DNA of 64,000 nucleotides from Aristolochia californica. Its lineage: Eukaryota; Streptophyta; Magnoliopsida; Piperales; Aristolochiaceae. The stretch spans positions 7,530,955 through 7,594,954 of the forward strand of contig JARWKL010000012.1 in the NCBI GenBank assembly GCA_029961685.1, in the 5' to 3' direction. The position numbers were made by a program, and so were the translations under genes. This document shows, one piece after another, positions 1 to 14,000 of the stretch (within the stretch, counting starts at the first letter, position 1; every line of letters starts with the position of its first letter). The notes under the pieces are model-generated. The model saw nothing but the letters and a program-made list of their open reading frames with translations. It did not search any database and was not told where the DNA came from.

Positions 1-42
1 GTGCGGCGAGATATTTACTCGAGCCAAACAAGCCATTATTTT

Positions 43-110
43 GCCCGTTTGCAAAAAGCTGACCTAACAATCATAGATGATTGTAAAGTGATTTATCATT
101 CATAACGGGC
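43..110. other. Concentric inverted repeats in the monomer (representative)
   Basis: An inner dyad ACAATCATAGATGATTGT (67-84; two 8-base arms, 2-base centre) lies inside an outer pair, GCCCGTT (43-49) and AACGGGC (104-110). The two centres are about one base apart and the gaps between arms are 17 and 19 bases. Most A, B and C monomers keep both pairs. D monomers interrupt the inner dyad with one extra A (GATGAATTGT) but keep the outer arms. It could form a two-stem cruciform or be a symmetric protein-binding site; no function is shown. Confidence 0.7.
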
Positions 111-3100
111 TATATTATTTTAATAAATGACTTACGGATTGGGAGTCAACACTCAATTAAAAATCCCCCGCCTACCCCTTTTCCTGACGATTGCAAAACC
201 TGAGAACTAAAAACTGAAAAGAGCTAACAATCTTTAAATATCAGAGACACTCTTTGCAATTATATCTCTTTACATTTGTGCATTGTGCATCTCCATTTTA
301 GATATACACTTTTTTCTTAAATCAAAACTTTGAGTTTTCGTTCTCCCTTCATGCCGTAAACAAAAAAAGGTAAATAGATCACAACAAAATGAAAATTTTA
401 GAGTTTATGTATGGAAAAAAATTAAAACAATAACAAATGTAAGTAATGAAAATTTATTCACACACCACAAATGAACACAAAATTTTTGTTATCCAAGATT
501 GGGAAATTCCACTTCTTCAACCCTAATAGCTTGGAATTTTAAGAGAAAGAGATTTCTTCTAAACGTGTTTTAAAAATGGATATGCATGCTTGAAACATGT
601 TAAAGATGCAAATGACCTATGTATCCAAAGCTTTTAATGAGAATAACAAACGCTCATTAAATTTTGAAGTTAACGTGCGGCAGGATATTTACCCGAGTCA
701 AACAAGCTATATTTTGCCCGTTTACAAAAAAGCTTACCTAACAATCATAGATGATTGTAAAGTGATTTTTCATCCGTAACGGGCTATATTATTGTAAGAA
801 ATTACTTATGGATTGGGAGTCAACACTCAGTTAAAAACACCCCACCTCCCCCTTTTCCCGATGATTGCAAAACCTGAGATATAAAAACTAAAAAGAGCTA
901 AAATTCCCTAAAAATTACAGACGCTCTTTGGAATTATCTCTCTCTACATTTGTGCATTGTGCGTCTCCATTTTAAATGTACACTTTTTTCTTAAATCAAA
1001 ACATTGAGTTTTCTCTCTCCCTTCATCCCGTAAACGAAAAAAGTTAAATAGATCACAGCAAAAAAAAAAAATTAGAGTTTATGTATGGAAAAAATTTAAA
1101 AAAATAACAAATGTAAGTGAAGAAAATTTATTCACACACAAAAAATTAACACAAAACTTTTGTTATCCAAGTTTGGGAAATTGCACTAGTTCAACCCCAA
1201 TATCTTGGAATTTTACAAGAAAGATATTTCTTCTACACGTGTCTTAAAAATGGATATGCAGGCTTGAAACATGTTAAAGATGCAAATGACCTATGGATCC
1301 AAAGCTTTTCAAGAGAATAACATACGCTCATTAAATTATCTAGTGAACGTGCGGTGGGATATTTACCCGAGTCAAACAAGCCATTATTATGCCCGTTTCA
1401 AAAAAGCTGACCTAACAATCATAGATGAATTGTAAAGTGATTTATCATGTGTAACGGGATATATTTTTGTAAGAAATGACTTACGGATTTGGAGTCAACA
1501 GTCAATTAAAAATCCGCCGCTTCCCCCTTTTCCAGACGATTGCAAAACCTGAGAAGTAAAAACTGCAAAGAGCTTACACTCCTTAAAAATCACTGACACT
1601 CTTTGTAATTATATCTCTCTACATTTGTGCATTAAGCATCTCCATTCTAGATGTACACTTTTTTCTTAAATTAAAACATTGAGTTTTCGTTCTCCCTTCA
1701 TGCCGTAAACAAAAAAAGGTAAATAGATCACAACAAAATGAAAATTTTAGAGTTTATGTATGGAAAAAAATTAAAACAATAACAAATGTAAGTAATGAAA
1801 ATTTGTTCACACACCACGAATGAACACAAAATTTTGTTATCCAAGATTGGGAAATTCCACTAGTTCAACCCTAATAGCTTGGAATTTTAAAAGAAAGAGA
1901 TTTCTTCTACACGTGTTTTAAAAATGGATATGCATGCTTGAAACATATTACAGATCCAAATGACTTATGGATCCAAACTTTTAATGAGAATAACAAACGC
2001 TCACTAAATTCTGAAGTGAACATGCGGCGGGATATTTACCCAAGTCAAACAAGCCATTATTTTCCCCATATGCAAAAAGCTAACCTAACAATCATAGATG
2101 ATTGTAAAGTGATTTTTCATTCGTAACGGGTTTTATTATTGTAAGAAATGACTTACGGATTGGGAGTTAATACTCAATTAAAAATCCCCCGCCTCCCCCT
2201 TTTCCCGACTATTGCAAAATCTGAGAACTAAAAACTGAAAAGAGCTCACAATCCTTAAAAATCACAGACACTCTTTGGAATTATATCTCTCTACATTTGT
2301 GCATTATGCATCTCCATTTTAGATGTACACTTTTTTCTTAAATCAAAACTTTGAGTTTTCGTTCTCCCTTCATGCCGTAAACAAAAAAAGGTGAATTGTT
2401 CCCAAGAAAATGTAAATTTTGGAGTTTATGTATGGAAAAAAGTTAAAAAAATAACAAATGTAAGCAATGAAAATTTATTCACACATCACAAATGAACACA
2501 AAATTTTTGTTATCCATGTTTGGGAAATTCCACTAGTTCAACCCTAATAGCATGAAATTTTACAAGAAAGAGAATTTTTCTACACGTGTTTTAGAAATGG
2601 ATATGCATGCTCGAAACAAGTTAAAGATGCAAATGACCTATGGATCCAAAGCTTTTAATGAAAATAAAAAACACTCATTAAATTCTGAAGTGAACGTGCT
2701 GCGGGATATTTACCCGAGTCAAACAACCCATTATTTTGCCCGTTTGCAAAAAGCTGACCTAACAATCATAGATGATTGTAATGTGATTTATCATGAGTAA
2801 CTGGCTATATTTTTGTAATAAATGACATACGGATTGGGAGTCAACAGTCAGTTAAAAATACCCCGCCTCCCCCTTTTCCCGACGATTGCAAAACCTCATA
2901 TATAAAAACTAAAAAGATCTTACAATCCCTAAAAATTACAAACATTCTTTAGAATTATGTCTCTCTACATTTGTGCATTGTGCATCTCCATTTTAGATGA
3001 ACACTTCTTTCTTAAATAAAAACTTTGAGTTTTTCGCTCTCGCTTCATCTCGTAAACAAAAAAAAGGCAAATAGATCACAAAAAAATGAAAATTTTAGAG

Positions 3101-5563
3101 TTTATGTGTGAAAAAAATTTAAAACAATAACAAATGTAAGTATAGAAAATTTATTCACACACCACAAATGAACACAAAAGTTTTGTTTTCCAAGTTTGGG
3201 AAATTCCACTAGTTCAACCCAAATTGCATGGAATTTTACAAGAAAGAGATTTCTTCTACACGTGTTTTAAAAATGGATATGCATGCTTGAAACATGATAA
3301 AGATGCAAATGGCCTATGGATCCAAAGCTTTTAACGAGAACAACAAACGCTCATTAAATTCTCAATGAATATGCGGTAGGATATTTACCTGAGTCAAACA
3401 AGCCATTATTTTGCCCGTTTACAAAAAGCTTACCTAACAATCATAGATGATTGTAAAGTGATTTATCATCTGTAACGGGCTATATTTTTGTAAGAAATGA
3501 CTTACGGATTGGGAGTTAACACTCAACTAAAAACACCCCGCCTCCCCCTTTTCCCGACGATTGCAAAACCTGAGATATAAAATCTAAAAAGAGCTTAAAT
3601 TCCCTAATCATTACACACACTCTTTGGAATCATCTCTCTCTACATTTGTGCACTGTGCGTCTCCATTTTAAATGTACACTTTTTTCTTAAATCAAAACTT
3701 TGAGTTTTCTCTCTCCCTTCATCCCGTAAACAAAAAAAAGCAAATAGATCACAGCAAAATGAAAATTTTAGATTTTATGTATGGAAAAAATTTTAAACAA
3801 TAACAAATGTAAGTAAAAAAAATTTATTCACACACCAAAAATTAACATAAAACTTTTGTTATCCAAGTTTGGGAAATTCCACTAATTCAACCCTAATAGC
3901 TTGGAATTTTACAAGAAAGAGATTTCTTCTACACCTTTTTTAAAAATGGATATGCAAGCTTGAAACGTGTTAAAGATGCAAATGACCTATGGATCCAAAG
4001 CTTTTAAAGAGAATAACATACGCTCATTAAATTCTCTAGTGAACGTGCGGTGGGATATTTACCCGAGTCAAACAAGCCATTATTTTGATCTTTTGCAAAA
4101 AGCTGACCTAACAATCATAGATGAATTGTAAAGTGATTTATCATGTGTAACGGGCTATATTTTTGTAAGAAATGACTTATGGATAGGGAGCCAACACTCA
4201 GTTAAAAACAACCCGCCTCCCCCTTTTCCCGACGATTGCAAAACCTGAGATATAAAAACTAAAAAGAGCTTAAATTCCCTAAACATTACACACACTCTTA
4301 TGAATTATCTCTCTCTATATTTGTGAACTGTGCGTCTCCATTTTAAATGTACACTTTTTTCTTAAATCAAAACTTTGAGTTTTCTCTCTCCCTTCATCCC
4401 GTAAACAAAAAAAAGCAAATAGATCACAGCAAAATGAAGATTTTAGAGTTTATGTATGGAAAAAATTTTAAACAACAACAAATGTAAGTAAAGGAAATTT
4501 ATTCACACAACAATAATTAACACAAAGCTTTTGTTATCCAAGTTTGGGAAATTCCACTAATTCAACCCTAATAGCTTGGAATTTAACAAGAAAGAGATTT
4601 CTTCTACACGTATTTTAAAAATGGATATGCAAGCTTGAAACGTGTTAAAGATGCAAATGACCTATGGATCCAAAGCTTTTAAAGAGAATAACACACGCTC
4701 ATTAAATTCTCTAGTGAGCTTGCGGTGGGAAATTTACCCGAGTCAAACAAGCCATTATTTTGCTCTTATGCAAAAAGTTGACCTAACAATGATAGATGAA
4801 TTGTAAAGTGATTTATCATGTGTAAAGGGCTATATTTTCATAAGAAATGATTTATGGATTGGGAGTCAACACTCAGTTGGAAATCCCCCGCCTCCCCCTT
4901 TTCCCGACAATTGCAAAACCTGAGATATAAAAACTAAAAAGAGCTTACAATCCCTAAAAATTAGAGACACTCCTTGGAATTATCTCTTTCTAAATTTGTG
5001 CATTGTGCATCTCCATTTTAGATGTACGCTTTTTTCTTGAATCAAAATTTGGAGTTTTCGCTCCCACATCATACCATAAAAAAAGGAAAAAAAGGCAAAT
5101 TGATTACAACAAAATGAAAATTTTAGAGTTTATACATGGAAAAAATTTTAAAAAATAAAAAATGTAAGTAAAGAAATTTTTTTCACAAACCACAAATGAA
5201 CGCAAAAATTTTGTTATCCAAGATTGGGAAATTTCACTAGTTCAAGCCTAATAGCTTGGAATTTTACAAGAAAGAGATTTCTTCTACACATGTTTTAAAA
5301 ATGGATATGCATGCTTGAAACATGTTAAATATGTAAATGCCCTATGGATCCAAAGCTTTTAATGAGAATAACAAACACTCATTAAATTCTTATTTGAACG
5401 TGCGGCAGGATATTTACCCGAGTCAAACAAGCCACTATTTTGCCCGTATGCAAAAAGCTGACCTAACAATCATAGATGAATGTAAAGTGACTTTTCATTC
5501 ATAACGGGCTATATTATTGTAAGAAATGACTTAGGGATTGGGAGTCAACACTCAATCAAAAAT

Positions 5564-5583
5564 CCCCCCCCCCCCCCCCCCCC
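5564..5583 (+). repeat. C20 homopolymer in one monomer
   Basis: A run of 20 C replaces the usual CCCCCGCCTCCCCC segment just after the anchor at 5540. It probably arose by loss of the interrupting G and T and slippage, or is a consensus error in the assembly. Confidence 0.8.
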
Positions 5584-6895
5584 TCCCCCTTTTCCCGACG
5601 ATTACAAAACCTGAGAGTAAAAACTGTAAATAGCTTACAATCCTTAAAAATCATAGACACTCTTTTCAACTATATCTCTCTACATTTGTGCATTGTGCAT
5701 CTCCATTTTAGATGTACACCTTTTTCTTAAATCAAAGCTTTGATTTTTCGTTCTCCCTTCATGATGTAAAGAAAACAAGGTAAATAGATCACAAAAATAT
5801 GAAAATTTTAGAGTTTATGAATGGAAAAAAATTAAAACAATAACAAATGTAAGTAATGAAAATTTATTCACACACCACAAATGAACACAAAATTATGTTA
5901 TCCAAGATTGGGAAAATCCACTAGTTCAACCCTAATAGCTTGAAATTTTACAAGAAACAGATTTCTTCTACTCGTGTTTTAAAAATTGAAATGAATGCTT
6001 GAAACATGTTAAAGATGCAAATGACCTATGGATCCAAAGCTTTTAATGAGAATAACAAACGCTCATTAAATTCTGAAGTGAACGTGCGGCAGGATATTTA
6101 CCCGATCAAACAAGCCATTATTTTGTCTGTTTGCAAAAAGCTGACCTAATAATCATAGATGATTGTAAAGTCATTTTTCATTCATAACGGGCTATATTAT
6201 TGTAAGAAATGACTTAAGGACTGGGAGTCAACACTCAAATAAAACTCCCCCGCCTCCCCCTTTTCCCGACGATTGAAAAACCTGAGAACTAAAAACTGAA
6301 AAGAGCTCACAATCCCTAAATATCACAGACACTCTTTGGAATTATATCTCTCTGCCTTTTTGAATTATGCATCTCCATTTTAGATGTACACTTTTTTCTT
6401 AAATCAAAACTTTGAGTTTTCGTTCTCCCTTCATGCCGTAAACAAAAAGAGGTAAATAGATCACAACAAAATATAAAATTTTGAGTTTATGTATGGAAAA
6501 AAATTAAAACAATAGCAAATGTAAGTAATGAAAATTATTCACACACCACAAATGAACAAAAAAATTTTGTTATCCAAGTTTGGGAAATTCCACTAGTTCA
6601 ACCCTAATAGCATGAAATTTTACAAGAAAGAGAATTCTTCTACACGTGTTTTAAAAATGGATATGCAAGCTTGAAACATGTTAAAGATGCAAATGACCTA
6701 TGGAACCAAAGCTTTTAATGAGAATAACAAACACTCATTAAATTCTGAAGTGAACGTGCGGCGGGATTTTTACCTGAGTCAAACAAGGGTTTATTTTGCC
6801 CGGTTGCAAAAAGTTGACCTAACAATCATAGATGATTGTAATGTGATTTATCATGTGTAACGGGCTATATTTTTGTAAGAAATGACATACGGATT

Positions 6896-9800
6896 GGGAG
6901 TCAACAGTCAATTAAAAATACCCTGCCTCCCCCTTTTCCCAACGATTGCAAAACCTGAGATATAAAAACTAAAAAGATCTTACAATGCCTAAAAATTACA
7001 AACACTCTTTGGAATTATCTCTCTCTACATTTGTGCATTATGCATGTCCATTTTAGGTGTACACTTTTTTCTTGAATAAAAACTTTGAGTTTTCACTCTC
7101 CCTTCATCTCGTAAACAAAAAAAGGCAAATTGATCACAACAAAATGAAAATTTTAGAGTTTATGTGTGAAAAAAAATTAAAACAATAACAAATGTAAGTA
7201 AAGAAAATTTATTCACACACCACAAATGAACACAAAAGTTTTGTTTTCCAAGTTTGGGAAATTCCACTTGTTCAACCCTAATTGCATGGAATTTTACAAG
7301 AAAGAGATTTCTTCTACATGTGTTTTAAAAATGGATATGCATGCTTGAAGCATGTTAAAGATGCAAATGACCTATGGATCCGAAGCTTTTAAAGAGAATA
7401 ACAAATGCTCAGTAAATTCTCAATGAACGTGCGGCGGGAAATTTACCTGAGTCAAACAAGCCATTATTTTGCCTATTTACAAAAAGCTTACCTTACAATC
7501 ATAGATGATTTTAAAGTGATTGATCATCCGTAACGGGCTATATTTTTTTATGAAATGACTTACGGATTGGGAGTCAACACTCAGTTGAAAACACCCCGCC
7601 TTCCCCTTTTCTCGACGATTGGAAAACCTGAGATATAAAAACTAAAAAGAGCTTAAATTCCCTTAAAATTACAGACACTCTTTGGAATTATCTCTCTCTA
7701 CATTTGTGCACTATGCGTCTCCATTTTAAATGTACACTTTTTTCTTAAATCAAAACTTTGAGTTTTCTCTCACCCATCATCCCGTAAACAAAAAAAGGCG
7801 AAAAGTTCACAGCAAAATGAAAATTTTAGAGTTTATGTATGGAAAAAATTTAAAACAATAACAAATGTAAGTAAATAAAATTTATTCACACACCAAAAAT
7901 GAACACAAAACTTTTGTTATCCAAGTTTGGGAAATTCCACTAATTCAACCCTAATAGCTTGGAATTTTACAAGAAAGAGATTTCTTCTACACGTGTTTTA
8001 AAAATGGATATGCAAGCTTGAAACATGTTAAAGATTCAAATGACCTATGGATCCAAATCTTTTATAGAAAATAACATACGCTCATTAAATTCTCTAGTGA
8101 ACGTGGGGTGGGATATTTACCCGAGTCAAACAAGCCATTATTTTGCCCGTTTGCAAAAAGCAGACCTAACAATCATAGATGAATTGTAAAGTCATTTATC
8201 ATGTGTAACGGTCTATATTTTTGGAAGAAATGATTTATGGATCGGGAGTCAACAATCAGTTAAAAATCCCTCGCCTCCTCCTTTTCCCGACGATTGCAAA
8301 ACCTGAGATACAAAAACTAAAAAGAGCTTACAATCCCTAAAAAATACAGACACTCTTTGGAATTATATCTTTCCATATTTGTGCATTGTGCATCTCCACT
8401 ATAGATGTACACTTTTTCTTAAATCAAAATTTTGAGTTTTCGCTCCCCCTTCATACCGTAAAAAAAAGGCAAATTGATTACAACAAAATGAAAATTTTAG
8501 AGTTTTTACAAGGAAAAAATATTAAAAAATAAAAAATGTAAGTAACGAAAATTTATTCACAAACCACAAATGAACACAAAAGTCTTTTTATCCAAGATTG
8601 GGAAATTCCACTAGTTCAACCCTAATAGCTTGAAATTTTACAAGAAAGAGATTTCTTCTACACGTGTTTTAAAAATGGATGTGCATGCTTGAAACATGTT
8701 AAAGATGAAAATGACCTATGGATCCAAAGCTTTTTATGAGAATAACAAACGCTCATTAAATTCTTAATTGAACGTGCAGCGGGATTTTTACCCGAGTCAA
8801 ACAAGCCATTATTTTGCCCGTTTGCAAAAAGCTGACCTAACAATCATAGATGATTGTAAAGTGATTTTTCTTTCGTAACGGGCTATATTATTGTAAGAAA
8901 TGACTTACAGATTGGGAGTCAACACTCAATTAAAAATCCCCCGCCTCCCCCTTTTCCCGACGATTGCAAAACCTGAGAACTAAAAACTGAAAAGAGCTGA
9001 CACTCCTTAAAAATCACAGACACTCATTGCAATTATATCTCTCTACATTTGTGAATTGTGCATCTCCATTTTAGATGTACACTTTTTTCTTAAATCAAAA
9101 CTTTGAGTTTTTCGTTCTCCCTTCATGCCGTAAACAAGAAAAGGTAAATAGATCACAACAAAATGAAAATTTTAGAGTTTATGTATGGAAAAAAATTTAA
9201 AAAATAACAAATGTATGTAATGAAAACTTATTCACACACCACAAATGAACACAAATATTTGTTATCCAAGATTGGGAAATTCCAATAGTTCAATCCTAAT
9301 AGCTTGGAATTTTACATGAAAGAGATTTCTTCTACACGTGTTTTAAGAATGGATATACATGCTTGAAACATGTTAAAGATGCAAATGACCTATGGATCCA
9401 AAGCTTTTAATGAGAAATTTTACAAGAAAGAGATTTCTTCTACACGTGTTTTAAAAATGGATATGCATGCTTGAAACTGTTAAAGATGCAAATGACCTAC
9501 GGATCCAAAGCTTTTAATGAGAATAACAAACGCTTATTAAATTCTGAAGTGAACGTGCGGCAAGATATTTACCCAAGTCAAACAAGCCATTATTTTGCCC
9601 GTTTCCAAAAAGCTGACCTAACAATCATAGATGATTGTAAAGTGATTTTTCATTCGTAACGGGCTATATTAGTGTACTTACGGATTGGGAGTCAACACTC
9701 AATTAAAAATCCCCCGCCTCCCCCTTTTCCCGACGATTGCAAAACCTGAGAACTAAAAACTGAAAAGAGCTTACACTCCTTAAAAATCACATACACTCTT

Positions 9801-11033
9801 TGCAATTATATCTCTCTACATTTGTGCATTGTGCATCTCCATTTTAGATGTACACTTTTTTCTTAAATCAAAACTTTGAGTTTTCGTTCTCCCTTCATGC
9901 CGTGAACAAAAAAAGGTAAATAGATCAAACCAAAATGAAAATTTTAGAGTTTATATATGGAAAAAAAATAAAACAACAACAAATGTAAGTAATGAAAATT
10001 TATTCACACACCACAAATGAACACAAAAGTCTTGTTATCCAAGATTGGGAAATTCCATTAGTTCAACCCTTATAGCTTGGAATTTTACAAGAAAGACCTT
10101 TCTTCTACACATGTTTTAAAAATGGATATGCATGCTTGAAACATGTTAAAGATGCAAATGACCTAAGGATCCAAAGCTTTTAATGTGAATAACTAACGCT
10201 CATTAAATTCTGAAGTGAACGTGCGGCGGGATATTTACCGGAGTCAAACAAGCAATTATTTTGCCCGTTTGCAAAAAGCTAACCTAACAATCATAGATGA
10301 TTGTAAAGTGATTTTTCATTTGTAACGGGCTATATTATTGTAAGAAATGACTTACGGATTGGGTGTCAACACTCAATTAAAAATCCCCCGCCTCCCCCTT
10401 TTCCCGACGATAGCAAAACTTGAGAACTAAAAACTGAAAAGAGCTCACAATCCTTAAATATCACAGACACTCTTTGGAATTATATCTCTCTACATTTGTG
10501 CATTGTGCTTCTCCATTTTAGATGTACACTTTTTTCTTAAATCAAAACTTTGAGTTTTCGGTCTCCCTTCATGTCGTAAACAAAAAAAGGTAAATAGATC
10601 ACAACAAAATGTAAATTTTGGAGTTTATGTATGGAAAAAAATTAAAACAATAACAAATGTAAGTAATGAAAATTTATTCACCCACCACAAATGAACACAA
10701 AATTTTTGTTATCCAAGTTTGGGAAATTCCACTAGTTCAACCCTAATAGCTTGAAATTTTACAAGAAAGAGAATTCTTCTACACGTGTTTTAAAAATGGA
10801 TATGCATGGTTGAAACATGTTAAAGATGCAAATGACCTATGGATCCAAAGTTTTTAATGAGAATAACAAACACTCATTAAATTCTGAAGTGAACGTGCGA
10901 CGGGATATTTACCCGAGTTAAACAAGCCATTATTTTGCCCGTTTGCAAAAAGCTGATCTAACAATCATAGATGATGGTAATGTGATTTATCATGAGTAAC
11001 GGCTATATTTTTGTAAGAAATGACATACGGATT
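6896..11033 (+). repeat. Left-arm six-monomer unit (B-C-D-A-A-A)
   Basis: Anchors are B 6896, C 7569, D 8244, then three A-class anchors 8914, 9687 and 10361 before the next B at 11034. The following interval, 11034-15307, again reads B C D and three A monomers before B at 15308. The left arm therefore seems to use a longer cycle made by A-class duplication. The 8914-9687 spacing is 773 bp because of an internal 107 bp duplication. Confidence 0.65.
9311..9524 (+). repeat. 107 bp direct duplication inside one monomer
   Basis: The segment beginning TTTACATGAAAGAG at 9311 is repeated as TTTACAAGAAAGAG at 9418. Both copies run through the CACGTG palindrome, the GGATCC site and AAGCTTTTAATGAGAA. 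The junction reads TGAGAAATTTTAC at about 9411-9423. It explains the 773 bp spacing between anchors 8914 and 9687. Confidence 0.85.
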
Positions 11034-13534
11034 GGAAGTCAACAGTCAGTTAAAAATACCCCGCCTGCCCCTTTTCTGAAGATTGCAAAACCTGAGATAT
11101 AAAAACTAAAAAGATCTTACAATGCCTAAAATTACAAACACTCTTTGGAATTACCTCTGTCCATATTTGTGCACTATCCATCTTCATTTTAGATGGACAC
11201 TTTTTTCTTAAATCAAAACTTTAAGTTTTCACTCTCCCTTCATCCCGTAAACAAAAAAATGCAAATAGATCACAACAATATGAAAATTTTAGAGTTTATG
11301 TGTGAAAAAAAATTAAAACAATAACAAATGTAAGTATAGAAAATTTATTCGCACACCACAAATGAACACAAAAGTTTTGTTTTCCAAGTTCGGGAAATTC
11401 CACTTGTTCAACCCTAAGTGTATGAAATTTTACAAGAAAGAGATTTCTTCTACACGTGTTTTAAAAATGGATATGCATGCTTGAAACATTTTAAAGATGC
11501 AATTGACCTATGGATCCAAAGCTTTTAAAGAGAATAACAAACGCTCATTAAATTCTCAATGAACGTTCAGTGGGATATTTACCTGAGTCAAACAAGCCAT
11601 TATTTTTCCCGTTTACGAAAACACACCTAACAATCATAGCTGATAGTAAAGTGATTTATCATACGTAACGGGCTATATTTTTGTAAGAAATGACTTACAG
11701 ATTGGGAGTCAACACTCAGTTAAAAACACCCCGCCTCCCCCTTTTCTCGACGATTGCAAAACCTGAGATATAAAAACTAAAAAGAGCTTAAATTCCCTAA
11801 AAATTACAGACACTCTCTGGAATTATCTCTCTGTACATTTGTGCACTGTGCGTCTCCATTTTAAATGTACACTTTTTTCTTAAATCAAAACTTTGAGTTT
11901 TCTCTCTCCCTTCATCCTATAAACAAAAAACGGCAAGTAGATCACAGCAAAATGAAAATTTATGAGTTTATGTATGGAAAAAATTTAAAACAATAACAAA
12001 TGTAAGCAAAGAAAATTTATTCACACACCTAAAATTAACACAAAACTTTTGTTATCCAAGTTTGGGAAATTCCACTAGTTCAACCCTAATAGCTTGGAAT
12101 TTTACAAGAAAGAGATTTCTTCAACACGTGTTTTAAAAAGGGATATGCAAGCTTGAAACATGTTAAAGATGAAAATGACCTAATATTCTCTAGTGAACGT
12201 GCGGTGGGATATTTACCCGAGTCAAACAAGCCATTAATATGCCCGTTTGTAAAAAGCTGACCTAACAATGATAGATGAATTGTAAAGTTATTTATCATGT
12301 GTAATGGGCTATATTTTTTTAACAAATGACTTATGGATAGGGAGTCAACACTTAGTTAAAAATCCCCCGCGTCCCCCTTTTATCGACGATTGCAAAACCT
12401 GAGATATAAAAACTAAAAAAGAGCTTACAATCCCTAAAAATTACAGACACTCTATGGAATTATCTCTTTCAAAATTTGTGCATTGTACATCTCCATTTTA
12501 GATGTACACTTTTTTCTTAAATCAAAATTTTGAGTTTTCGCTCCCCCTATGTTCCCAAAAAAAAAAAAGGCAAATTGATTACAACAAAATGAAAATTTCA
12601 GAGTTTATACATGGAAAAAATTTTAAAAAATAAAAAATGTAAGTAAATAAAATTTATTCATAAACCACAAATGAACACAAAAGTGTTGTTATCCAAGATT
12701 GGGAAATTCCACTAGTTCAACCCTAACAACATGGAATTTTACAAGAAAGAGATTTCTTCTACACGTGTTTTAAAAATGGATATGCATGCTTGAAACATGT
12801 TAAAGATTCAAATGACCTATGGATCCAAAGCTTTTAATGAGAATATCAAACGCTCATTAAATTCTTAATTGAACGTGCGGAAGGATATTTACCCAAGTCA
12901 AACAAGCCATTATTTCACCCGTTTCCAAAAACCTGACCTAACAATCATTTATGATTGTAAAGTGATTTTTCATTCGTTACGGGCTATATTTTTGTAAGAA
13001 ATGACTTACGGATATGGAGTCAACCCTTAATTAAAAATCCCCAGCCTCCCCCTTTTCCTGACGATTGCAAAACCTGAGATATAACAACTAAAAAGAGCTT
13101 ACAATCCTTAAAAATCACAGACACTCTTTGCAATTATATCTCTCTACATTTGTGCATTGTGCATATCCATTTTAGATATACAGTTTTTTTTAAATCAAAA
13201 CTTTGAGTTTTCGTTCTCCCTTCATGCCGCAAACAAAAAAAGGTAAATAGATCACAAGAAAATGTAAATTTTAGAGTTTATGTATGGAAAAAAATTAAAA
13301 CAATAACAAATGTAAGTAATGAAAATTTATTCACACACCACAAATGAACACAAAATTTTATTATCCAAGATTGGGAAATTCCACTAGTTCAACCCTAATA
13401 GCTTGGAATTTTACAAGAACGAGAGTTCTTCTACACGTGTTTTAAGAATGGATATGCATGCTTGAAACATTTTAAAGATGCAAATGACCTATGGATCCAA
13501 AGCTTTAAATGAGAATATCAAACGCTCATTAAAT

Positions 13535-14000
13535 TTTTGCTCCCCCTTCATTCCGTAAAAAAAAGGTAAATAGATTACAACAAAATGAAAATTTTAGAGT
13601 TTATACATGGAAAAATTTTAAAAAATAAAAAATGTAAGTAAAGAAAATTTATTCACAAACCACAAATGAACACAAAAGTCTTGTTATGCAAGATTGGAAA
13701 ATTCCATTTGTTCAACCCTAATAGCTTGGAATTTTACAAGAAAGAGATTTCTTCTACACGTGTTTTAAAAATGGATATGCATGCTTGAAACATGTTAAAG
13801 ATGCAAATGACCTACGGATCTAAAGGTTTTAATGAGAATAACAAACGCTCATTAAATTCTTAATTGAAGTGCGGCGGGATATTTACCCGAGTCAAACAAG
13901 CCATTATTTTGCCCGTTTGCAAAAAGCTGACCTAACAATCATTGATGATTGTAAAGTGATTTTTTATTCGTAACGGGCTATAATAAATGACTTACGGATT
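13535..14000 (+). repeat. Partial monomer joined out of phase
   Basis: Near 13535 an A-class monomer stops at CTCATTAAATTT and continues as TTGCTCCCCCTTCATTCCG, which is normally found several hundred bases away in the cycle. The spacing between anchors 13015 and 14001 is 986 bp, one monomer plus about 314 bp. T-run microhomology is visible at the joint. Confidence 0.75.
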
